Shown in pieces: positions 57,563-64,000 of a stretch of 64,000 bases of DNA; positions within the stretch are counted from its first letter, which is position 1; each line of letters opens with the position of its first letter. The stretch is from Paenibacillus elgii NBRC 100335 (lineage in GTDB: Bacteria; Bacillota; Bacilli; Paenibacillales; NBRC-103111), in the NCBI RefSeq assembly GCF_004000865.1, contig NZ_BIMB01000030.1, forward strand, positions 21,875-85,874, in the 5' to 3' direction. Made by a program: the position numbers and the translations under genes. Under the pieces are notes generated by a model. That model saw nothing but the letters and a program-made list of their open reading frames with translations. It was not told the origin of the DNA and did not search any database.

Positions 57563-58852
57563 ATGAAAAGAAAAACAACCGCAATCTTTGCAAGCGTTCT
57601 CATTTTACTGACGGCAGCCTGCAGCTCCACGAACGGGGATCAGGCGGGGTCGAAGGACCAACAGACGGTCACGCTAAAATTTTTCCACCGCTGGCCCAGC
57701 GAACCGAGAAATTCTTATTTCAACTACATTGTGAAGGAGTTCGAGAAGCAAAATCCCGGCGTGAAGATTGAAATGGAATCGGTGCTGAACGACAGCTACA
57801 AAGAAAAGATCAAGGTGCTCGTTTCTTCCAACAACATCCCCGACGTATTCACTTCCTGGTCCGACAGCTTTGCGGAAAACCTGGTGTCTTCCGGAAAGGT
57901 TAAAGACGTCACGTCCATGTTCGATTCCGATGCGACCTGGGCGAATACGATTATTAAATCGCAGATCAAGCCGTTCACGTTTAACGGCAAAATTTACGGC
58001 GTTCCGTTTACGATGGACGGAAAGGCGTTCTTTTATAACAAAAAAGCGTTCGAAAAGGCGGGCATACAGAAGCCGAAGACGTGGGACGAACTAATTGCCG
58101 CGCTAGATAAGCTGAAGGGCGCCGGATACGACGCACCACTCATGGAAGGGCTGCAAAATACATGGGCCGTCAGTCACTACTTGGGCACGATGAACCAGCG
58201 GATGCTCAGCCCCGAGGTCATCGCGAAGGATTACAAGACGGAAACGGCGCAATATTCGGACCCCGGCTATGTAAAAGTTCTTGAATATTGGGACAAGCTG
58301 GTGTCTTACATGGGGCCGGCCGCGACATCCATCGATCACGAGGCCGCCAGAAATCTGTTTATCGCGGAAAAGGTGCCGGTCATGTATTTGCAGTTTGCCG
58401 AGCTCGGCTATTTGACGAAAAACCCCAAGCTGGATTTCGACTTTTTCAATTTCCCTGCGTTTCCCGAAGGCAAGGGCAATCCGGGGGCGTTAACCGGGGC
58501 TCCGGAAGGATTCATGATCAGCAATACAGGCAAGCATCAGGAGCTCGCCGAGAAGTTTGTGAAATTTATCGTATCGCCTGAAAATGCGGCGAAATTCCAG
58601 AAGGATGCCGGGGCAATGACCGCCGTGAAAGGCTCCGCCACCGCCGAGAACTCTCCGAAGGGAACTTTGGAAGCGGTCGATGTCATTATGAACGCTTCCG
58701 AGACGACGCCTTGGCTCGACAATGCGATGAACATTGCCATAGCGGACGCCTTCATGAAAGGCGGCCAAGCGATGGCGTCCAAGTCGATGACGCCTCAGCA
58801 GGTTATGGAAAGCGTGCAGAAGGCGGCCAAATTGCTTCAAAGTGCAAAGTAA
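57563..58852 (+). CDS. frlO: Sugar-amine ABC substrate-binding lipoprotein, FrlO-like
   Basis: A 429-residue family 1 solute-binding protein with a lipoprotein signal (lipobox LLTAACS, Cys ~18). The mature part has the usual carbohydrate-SBP elements: LKFFHRWPSEP, FTMDGKAFFYNKKAFEKAG and, near the C-terminus, ENAAKFQKDAGAMTAVKGS. By position and family it captures fructosamines. The ATG at 57563 is 13 bases from GGAGG; GTG at 57551 is too close to it. It pairs with the two permeases following. Confidence 0.87.
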   Translation: MKRKTTAIFASVLILLTAACSSTNGDQAGSKDQQTVTLKFFHRWPSEPRNSYFNYIVKEFEKQNPGVKIEMESVLNDSYKEKIKVLVSSNNIPDVFTSWSDSFAENLVSSGKVKDVTSMFDSDATWANTIIKSQIKPFTFNGKIYGVPFTMDGKAFFYNKKAFEKAGIQKPKTWDELIAALDKLKGAGYDAPLMEGLQNTWAVSHYLGTMNQRMLSPEVIAKDYKTETAQYSDPGYVKVLEYWDKLVSYMGPAATSIDHEAARNLFIAEKVPVMYLQFAELGYLTKNPKLDFDFFNFPAFPEGKGNPGALTGAPEGFMISNTGKHQELAEKFVKFIVSPENAAKFQKDAGAMTAVKGSATAENSPKGTLEAVDVIMNASETTPWLDNAMNIAIADAFMKGGQAMASKSMTPQQVMESVQKAAKLLQSAK

Positions 58853-58936
58853 CGAACGGATTGGAACGAGGGAGCATTGCGACTCGGTTTTTACCAAACC
58901 AATGCTCCTGATAGGTGATAGATCGGAGGAGACAAA

Positions 58937-59818
58937 GTGAAATCAAGCAAGCTGGCTCCTTTTTTGTTTATTTTTCCGTGCCTGCTCATGCTGGCGTTGT
59001 TCGTCTATATGCCACTCATACAAAACCTGGTTTACAGCTTTCAGGAATTTTCCATGCTTTCGGGGAAAAGAAGCTTTATCGGATTGGACAATTACAAAAT
59101 GCTCTTTTCCGACCCCGTTATCGTTACCGCTCTAATCAACAATGTAAAATACGCTGTCATCTCGGTCATTTTTCAGGTGGGGTTCGGGCTGATTTTGGCC
59201 GCCGTATTAGAAGACGAAGCCTTCCGCAAAATTTCTCCTTTTTTCCGGACGATTTATTTTATCCCGGTCGTGATTTCGATCACCGTCATTTGCTTGCTGT
59301 TTACGTTTGTGTATCATCCTACCGACGGTCTGCTCAATCTTTTTCTGGAAGCGATCGGGCTCGGCAGCTGGGCGAAACCGTGGCTTGGATCGGGCTCCAC
59401 GGCGATTTATGCCGTCATCGCGGTTTCGCAATGGCAAAGCGTCGGCTACTGCATGATGCTGTTCATCGTCGCTATTCAGAAAATACCGGCCGATCTATAC
59501 GAGGCGGCTAAAATCGACGGCGCCGGGAAGATCAGAAGCTTCTTCAACGTCACGCTGCCTCAGGTGAAGGAGATGTGTTTCGTAACTTCGGTCATTACGA
59601 TCACGGGCGCGTTCATGGTATTTAACGAACCGTTTATTATGACGAAAGGCGGCGGTCCCGGAACGAGCTCGATTACGATCGCGGTTCATATGTATCAAAC
59701 CGGATTTTTCAAAGACAGCATGGGCTATGCCTCTACGATTGCCATGCTGATGTTTCTTATCACGGCTGTACTGGCTTTCGCGCAGACTGTATTTTTCAGA
59801 ACAGGCAAGGGGGATTAA
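58937..59818 (+). CDS. frlN: ABC sugar-amine permease, FrlN-like (MalF type)
   Basis: A 293-residue membrane permease with six helices, the first at ~10-30 (FLFIFPCLLMLALFVYMPL). The EAA loop is YEAAKIDGAGKIRSFFNVTL (~192-211), which docks the ATPase. It forms the translocation pore with the next gene. GTG start with GGAGGAG upstream. No ATPase gene is present in the operon; a shared MsmX-type ATPase elsewhere would be needed, as in B. subtilis. Confidence 0.9.
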   Translation: MKSSKLAPFLFIFPCLLMLALFVYMPLIQNLVYSFQEFSMLSGKRSFIGLDNYKMLFSDPVIVTALINNVKYAVISVIFQVGFGLILAAVLEDEAFRKISPFFRTIYFIPVVISITVICLLFTFVYHPTDGLLNLFLEAIGLGSWAKPWLGSGSTAIYAVIAVSQWQSVGYCMMLFIVAIQKIPADLYEAAKIDGAGKIRSFFNVTLPQVKEMCFVTSVITITGAFMVFNEPFIMTKGGGPGTSSITIAVHMYQTGFFKDSMGYASTIAMLMFLITAVLAFAQTVFFRTGKGD

Positions 59819-59821
59819 TCT

Positions 59822-60649
59822 GTGACAGCCAAATTCAGCATTAGTAAAACGATCATTTTATTATTGCTCGCCGCGGGTGTTGTCGTAATCCTTTATCCAT
59901 TATCCTGGATGCTCGCCTCGTCGTTCAAAAGCTACGATGAAATCTTCGGCTCGGTCTGGGGGCTGCCGAGCAAATGGCTGTTCTCCAATTATGCGACCGC
60001 CTGGAGCAAAGGCGTGGCCAACTACTTTGTGAACAGTGGCATCGTGACGATCAGCACAATCGCGGGTGTCGTCCTGCTTGCATCGCTGTGCGCCTTCGGT
60101 CTCAGCAGATATTCTTTCAAATTCGACAGAGCGGCACTGCTGTTCGTTATGGGCGGAATGATGCTTAACCCGCAAGTGTGTCTTGTGCCGCTTTACATCC
60201 TGTTGCAGCAAACGCATTTGCACAATACGCTTCTGGCGTTAATTTTGCCTTATATCGCATTCAGGCTGCCGCTTATCGTTCTGCTGATCCGTTCGTACTT
60301 TCTCGGCGTATCCAAAGAAATCGAGGAGTCAGCGAAAATCGACGGCTGCACCGCGTTCCAAATTTATTGGCGCATCTTCATGCCGATGTCGACTCCGATT
60401 ATTTTGACTTCGACCATCCTGATCGCTTATTATGCATGGAACGAATTTTTATTCGCTATCATCTTCATTGATTCCGAAAAATACAAGACGATTCCGGCGG
60501 GGCTGATGAGCTTTAAAGACGCTCTGTCCACGGATTGGGGCGTGCTGCTGGCAGGCTTGGTCATGTCGGCGCTGCCGCTGATTCTGTTGTTTATCTTTAT
60601 GCAAAAATACTTTATCCGAGGAATTGCCGCAGGCTCGGTAAAAGGGTGA
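59822..60649 (+). CDS. frlM: ABC sugar-amine permease, FrlM-like (MalG type)
   Basis: A 275-residue MalG-type permease with six helices. It starts with a helix (~11-30: ILLLLAAGVVVILYPLSWML) and has the EAA loop ESAKIDGCTAFQIYWRIFMP (~170-190). The C-terminus FIRGIAAGSVKG is characteristic of the group. GTG start, with GGGGG inside the end of the preceding gene. It completes the membrane part of the fructosamine importer. Confidence 0.9.
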   Translation: MTAKFSISKTIILLLLAAGVVVILYPLSWMLASSFKSYDEIFGSVWGLPSKWLFSNYATAWSKGVANYFVNSGIVTISTIAGVVLLASLCAFGLSRYSFKFDRAALLFVMGGMMLNPQVCLVPLYILLQQTHLHNTLLALILPYIAFRLPLIVLLIRSYFLGVSKEIEESAKIDGCTAFQIYWRIFMPMSTPIILTSTILIAYYAWNEFLFAIIFIDSEKYKTIPAGLMSFKDALSTDWGVLLAGLVMSALPLILLFIFMQKYFIRGIAAGSVKG

Positions 60650-60681
60650 ACGAGCCTGAATCAAGGGAGGTTGCCGTAATT

Positions 60682-61503
60682 ATGAAAATGATTGCGATTG
60701 GAGACAATGTCGTCGATTGCTATCTGGATCAACAGCTGTATTATCCGGGCGGAAACGCGGTCAATGTGGCAGTCAATTGCAAAAGAAACGGTTTCGAAGA
60801 ATGCGCGTACATCGGCGTCTTCGGGAACGACAAAAAAGCGGAGCATATCAGGAAATCTCTTGACCACGAGCAGGTAAGCTATGAGCTCTCCCGACAAGTG
60901 TACGCTCCGAGCGGTTCACCTGGTGTTCAACTGGTCGATGGAAATCGCGTCTTCGTAGGCGGCCCGAAAAATACGGCGCAGCACATCGTTCGCTTAAGGC
61001 TGACTCCTCACGATATGGAGTACATTTCTCAATTCGACGTATGTCATACAAGCTGCTATTCCAATATCGAAGGAGAGCTCGCTCAGATCAAAACCGCGTG
61101 CGACATTTCATTCGACTTTTCGACGAATGTCGGCACGGACTATTTGCAGAGGGTATGCCCTCATATCAAATATGCCTTTTTCTCCGGCGCGGACCTGCCG
61201 GATGATCAGCTCGACCCGTTGATTGAAGCTTGCCATCGTCTCGGAGTCGAAATCGTTGGCATTACGCTGGGGGGCAAAGGAGCTTTGTTTTCGCGAAACG
61301 GTGAGCGCTATGTTCAGGGCGTTAAGCCGACCGAAGTTGTCGATACGATGGGTGCTGGTGACAGCTTTATCGCCGGTTTTCTTACCGCGTACATCCAACA
61401 CGGCGGGATGGAGTCGGCCCTCGATTACGCCGCGGATTGCGCGGCAAAGACCTGCACCTTTTACGGCGCTTACGGTTACCCTCATCCGATGGAGATGGAT
61501 TGA
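60682..61503 (+). CDS. frlD: Fructosamine kinase (PfkB/ribokinase family), FrlD-like
   Basis: A 273-residue ribokinase-family kinase. The substrate glycine motif is YYPGGNAVNVAVN (~26-38), and the C-terminal ATP/anion-hole motif is DTMGAGDSF (221-229), with catalytic Asp227. FrlD phosphorylates fructosamines at C6, giving the FrlB substrate. The ATG at 60682 has GGGAGG at 11 bases; the open frame further upstream shadows FrlM. It is the last gene of the operon, followed by a terminator. Confidence 0.92.
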   Translation: MKMIAIGDNVVDCYLDQQLYYPGGNAVNVAVNCKRNGFEECAYIGVFGNDKKAEHIRKSLDHEQVSYELSRQVYAPSGSPGVQLVDGNRVFVGGPKNTAQHIVRLRLTPHDMEYISQFDVCHTSCYSNIEGELAQIKTACDISFDFSTNVGTDYLQRVCPHIKYAFFSGADLPDDQLDPLIEACHRLGVEIVGITLGGKGALFSRNGERYVQGVKPTEVVDTMGAGDSFIAGFLTAYIQHGGMESALDYAADCAAKTCTFYGAYGYPHPMEMD

Positions 61504-61540
61504 TATTGGGGCTTATAGATATACGTAAATCCTAAAGAGG

Positions 61541-61567
61541 ACCGGAGGCAGCGTCTCCGGTTTTTTG
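61541..61567 (+). terminator. Terminator of the frl operon
   Basis: GACCGGAGGC pairs with TCTCCGGTT (ACCGGAG/CTCCGGT core), followed by TTTTTT. Confidence 0.85.
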
Positions 61568-61579
61568 GAGTTGTTAAAT

Positions 61580-62971
61580 TTAGTTCTTTGCCTGCTTTGC
61601 TTTTTCGAGTTCCTGCTGCCCGGTTTCCTGCAGCGTTTTTAAGGCGTCGTCCAACGATTTTTTTTCTTCAACCACTTGTTGGAGTTCTTGGGAGACTAAT
61701 TGGTCAAAGGAAGGAAAGAAACTTTGTGGAACATTTTCCAAATCTTTGTTGAGACTTGCTTCACTCGGCCTAAGCTTGTAGAAAGAGGCGAGGCTATGGC
61801 CATCGCGTTCTTTTAAATAAGCCGATCTGGAAGGCAATTCGCCAGGAGAACTGTTATCGTTTGTTTTTGCCATTTGATCGCTGTTAATAAATTTGACCAG
61901 CTCCCAGGCTGCGCGGATATTGGCCGACTTGGCGTTGATCGAGAATATCCTCGATACGGACATGGCATGGGAAGCGTCCGGGGAACGCGGATCGATCGGC
62001 ACCGTCGCGATCTCCCAATTCACGGGGGAGACATCCTTCAGCGTATCTTTGGCCCGTTGAATGGTTTCCATGAAGTTGGAAGAGCTTAAAATCATGGCTG
62101 CTTTTCCTGTAATAAACAAGTTTCTTTTTAGAACATCCTCCATAGTCTTTGGCTTCCCTTGGTTCGCTGCGGGATTTTTTTGCGGTACATAGAATGCCCC
62201 TGATTTCATCCCTTCTACGGTCAACTGGGCTGCTTGTTTCCACTCTTCCGTACGAATGGTAACCTTCATCTGGCCAGGATCGACAAACGACAGCCCCTTG
62301 GCCGCTGCGATGCTGCTCAAATAATGAAACCCGACCTGTGCTGCGGCGGGGTAGGAAGGAGCAAAACCGTAAATCCGCTCGTTTCCTTGCCCGTTCGAAG
62401 GAAATCGCCGGGCGAGTTGAACTAACTCCTCCCAAGTCATTTGATCTTTCGGGAAAGGGACCCCGTATTCCGAAAATAAGTCTTTATTGTAATAGATAGC
62501 CTGGCTGGAAAAAGTGGGCGCCAGCCCGTAGAGCGTTCCTTCGCCTTTCGCTTTAATCAACTCGGTCACGCCGGGCAACATATTCTCGATATCAAACTTA
62601 TCTTGTTTGATGATCTCGTTTAATCCGTAAAGCTCGCCCTTGCGAATAGCCTCTTGGAACAGATCCATCGTCTGGAAATAGATGATATCCGGCTGCTCGC
62701 TGTCCATCAGCTTCTGAAATTCAGCCATCACATCTTTATCAGGATGAAAAAGGCTTTCGGTGGAAACGACTTCCACACTAATGTTCGGGAACCGGCTCAT
62801 AAATAAATTTCCATACTGCTGGTAAAATGCATTCTTATCGTAATAGGCAACTTTGATACTTACTTTTTCTTTCCCCAGTTCCGGGAGCAGGGGTTCCGTT
62901 TTGTCTGAGCAGCCGGATAGCAGGGCAACCGACAACAATGCAACCATAAGCAAGCGATTGAACCGAAGCAT
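61580..62971 (-). CDS. Orphan ABC extracellular solute-binding lipoprotein
   Basis: A 463-residue family 1 solute-binding protein with a lipoprotein signal (lipobox LLSGCS, Cys ~21). Typical motifs are YNKDLFSEYGVPFPKDQMTW (~165-184), FITGKAAMILSSS and the C-terminal helical region rich in Glu/Lys/Gln (~420-463). It is probably a carbohydrate or oligosaccharide receptor. No permease or ATPase gene adjoins it, so it either serves a distant transporter or acts as a sensor. AGGAGG lies 14 bases from the only plausible ATG. Confidence 0.87.
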   Translation of the reverse strand: MLRFNRLLMVALLSVALLSGCSDKTEPLLPELGKEKVSIKVAYYDKNAFYQQYGNLFMSRFPNISVEVVSTESLFHPDKDVMAEFQKLMDSEQPDIIYFQTMDLFQEAIRKGELYGLNEIIKQDKFDIENMLPGVTELIKAKGEGTLYGLAPTFSSQAIYYNKDLFSEYGVPFPKDQMTWEELVQLARRFPSNGQGNERIYGFAPSYPAAAQVGFHYLSSIAAAKGLSFVDPGQMKVTIRTEEWKQAAQLTVEGMKSGAFYVPQKNPAANQGKPKTMEDVLKRNLFITGKAAMILSSSNFMETIQRAKDTLKDVSPVNWEIATVPIDPRSPDASHAMSVSRIFSINAKSANIRAAWELVKFINSDQMAKTNDNSSPGELPSRSAYLKERDGHSLASFYKLRPSEASLNKDLENVPQSFFPSFDQLVSQELQQVVEEKKSLDDALKTLQETGQQELEKAKQAKN

Positions 62972-63136
62972 GAATGCTGCAAAATCCTCCTTTTTTAAAT
63001 TCAGTAAATATTTACATGTTATGGACGAGTTCGATTGATCATTGGTTTCACTAAAGCCGGAGAAGGCACATATTTTTCAGGGGACGAGGGATAATGACTT
63101 CTAGCTGACAAAAACAAGAAGGAGTGAGCCCAACCC

Positions 63137-63916
63137 TTGAAACGTATCGCAATTGCCACCCTCCTGCTGGCCGGTCTGCTGGCAGCGGTCCCGGTCCAAG
63201 CGGCCGCCGCAGGGGACGGCGCCTACCATTTCGGGTTTAAGAAGAGTAAGAACGGCAGCCGTCCCTCCATCGACGAAGAAGGCTTCAAGCCCACTGTGGA
63301 GAAGCACGGGGCTATTTTTCTCGGGGATACGACGCAAAAGGAGCTGTATCTCACCTTCGATAACGGCTACGAGAACGGGTATACCGCCCGCGTGCTCGAC
63401 GTGCTGAAGGAAAAAAAGGTCCCCGCGATCTTTTTCGTCACCGGTCACTACATCAAGGATCAGCCGGAGCTGCTGCGGCGCATGGCGGCCGAAGGCCACC
63501 TGATCGGCAACCATTCGTGGAGCCATCCCGACATGACTCAGATTTCGAGCGACAAAATCAAGGACGAGCTGGAGAAGGTAAAAGCGGACGCTGCGCAAAT
63601 TACCGGACGGCAGACGATGATCTACCTGCGCCCGCCGCGGGGCATCTTCAACGACCGCAGCCTCGCGGTTAGCAAGGAGCTCGGGTATACGAGCGTATTC
63701 TGGTCGGTCGCGTACAAGGACTGGGATACGAGGGCGCAAAAAGGGGCCGATTACGCCTACAATCAAGTCATGGCCCAGCTTCACCCCGGAGCTGTGATCC
63801 TGCTGCACACGGTATCCAAAGATAACGCGGACGCGCTGGGAAGAATCATCGACGGCGCCCGGCAGCAGGGCTACGAATTCAAGAGCCTGGACCAACTGAC
63901 GGTCAAGTCATACTAG
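63137..63916 (+). CDS. pdaA: PdaA-type polysaccharide deacetylase (muramic delta-lactam biosynthesis)
   Basis: A 259-residue exported NodB-fold deacetylase. A signal peptide (~1-24), then the PdaA-specific YHFGFKKSKNGSRPSIDEEG segment, catalytic-site Asp75 and Asn76 in YLTFDNGYENG, metal histidines H126 and H130 in GNHSWSHPDM, and RPPRGIFNDRS. PdaA removes the acetyl group from cortex muramic acid, a step to muramic delta-lactam required for spore germination. The start is TTG with AAGGAGTG upstream. After it, 63917-64000 shows nothing I can support. Confidence 0.9.
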   Translation: MKRIAIATLLLAGLLAAVPVQAAAAGDGAYHFGFKKSKNGSRPSIDEEGFKPTVEKHGAIFLGDTTQKELYLTFDNGYENGYTARVLDVLKEKKVPAIFFVTGHYIKDQPELLRRMAAEGHLIGNHSWSHPDMTQISSDKIKDELEKVKADAAQITGRQTMIYLRPPRGIFNDRSLAVSKELGYTSVFWSVAYKDWDTRAQKGADYAYNQVMAQLHPGAVILLHTVSKDNADALGRIIDGARQQGYEFKSLDQLTVKSY

Positions 63917-64000
63917 CGGAGACAGGCCGACTGCCGAGGGCACGGCCCATACCGTGCGGGGAGCCGCTCCCGCCGCAGCAAGCGTCACGAATATAGGCTC

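Noticed and set aside
1..64000. CRISPR array, rRNA operon or prophage
   Set aside because: No regularly spaced repeats, no rRNA sequence and no cluster of phage structural genes were seen. The EVE and DinB-fold genes alone do not make a defence island.

Overview
The window looks like chromosomal DNA of a Gram-positive, endospore-forming member of the Bacillales, most probably Paenibacillus or a close relative. This rests on strong AGGAGG-type ribosome binding sites, frequent GTG/TTG starts, spore coat (CotF-type) and spore-cortex (PdaA-type) genes, lipoproteins with Bacillales-style signal peptides, a PerR/KatA pair and a B. subtilis-like frl operon. The genus is inferred from gene content, not proven. 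Base composition is moderately G+C-rich except for an A+T-rich patch around 6.9-8.0 kb.

Layout. 0-6.4 kb: a truncated stalk-domain protein, an atypical SDR, a large secreted cadherin-like repeat protein with a C-terminal EF-hand/dockerin-like pair, a beta-carbonic anhydrase, a WYL regulator, a DinB-fold and an EVE-domain protein. 6.4-8.0 kb: a broken IS3-family transposase remnant beside an A+T-rich divergent pair (two-helix membrane protein; secreted protein of unknown function). 8.2-10.8 kb: divergent SDR/LysR and two spore coat genes. 11.0-21.7 kb: a ten-gene same-strand cluster (complete dipeptide-type ABC importer, M20 hydrolase, IclR regulator, DUF1177, AroM-like and M29-like proteins) behind one strong promoter and a long structured leader. 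This is the best candidate for an uncharacterised catabolic system.

21.8-36 kb: alkylation-repair genes (AAG glycosylase, ATL), a TVP38 protein, AraC/SDR, PspC-PspA, an NSS transporter, a Fur-box-controlled ferredoxin-NADP reductase, two futalosine-pathway menaquinone genes (mqnB, mqnD), a YceI protein with two palindromic operators, an ABC-F protein behind a leader peptide and attenuator, and gluQRS just downstream of its substrate tRNA-Asp.

36-49 kb: a DUF1641/NDH-2 operon with a candidate Rex box, a TetR/flavodoxin-fold reductase pair sharing an operator, two MFS exporters, a queuosine-precursor transporter under a preQ1 riboswitch, cytochrome c, lipoate ligase, a GNAT protein, a K+ channel and a nitroreductase. 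49-64 kb: a two-component system, a PerR-type regulator / pseudo-receiver regulator / catalase group with shared PerR boxes, a full fructosamine (frl) operon with its GntR repressor and no ATPase gene, an orphan solute-binding lipoprotein and a PdaA-type deacetylase.

Recurring themes are redox and respiration (menaquinone, NDH-2, FNR, cytochrome c, YceI, PerR/KatA), uptake of amide- or sugar-amine-type nutrients (the opp-like cluster, frl), and tRNA queuosine metabolism (riboswitch-transporter, gluQRS, tRNA-Asp).
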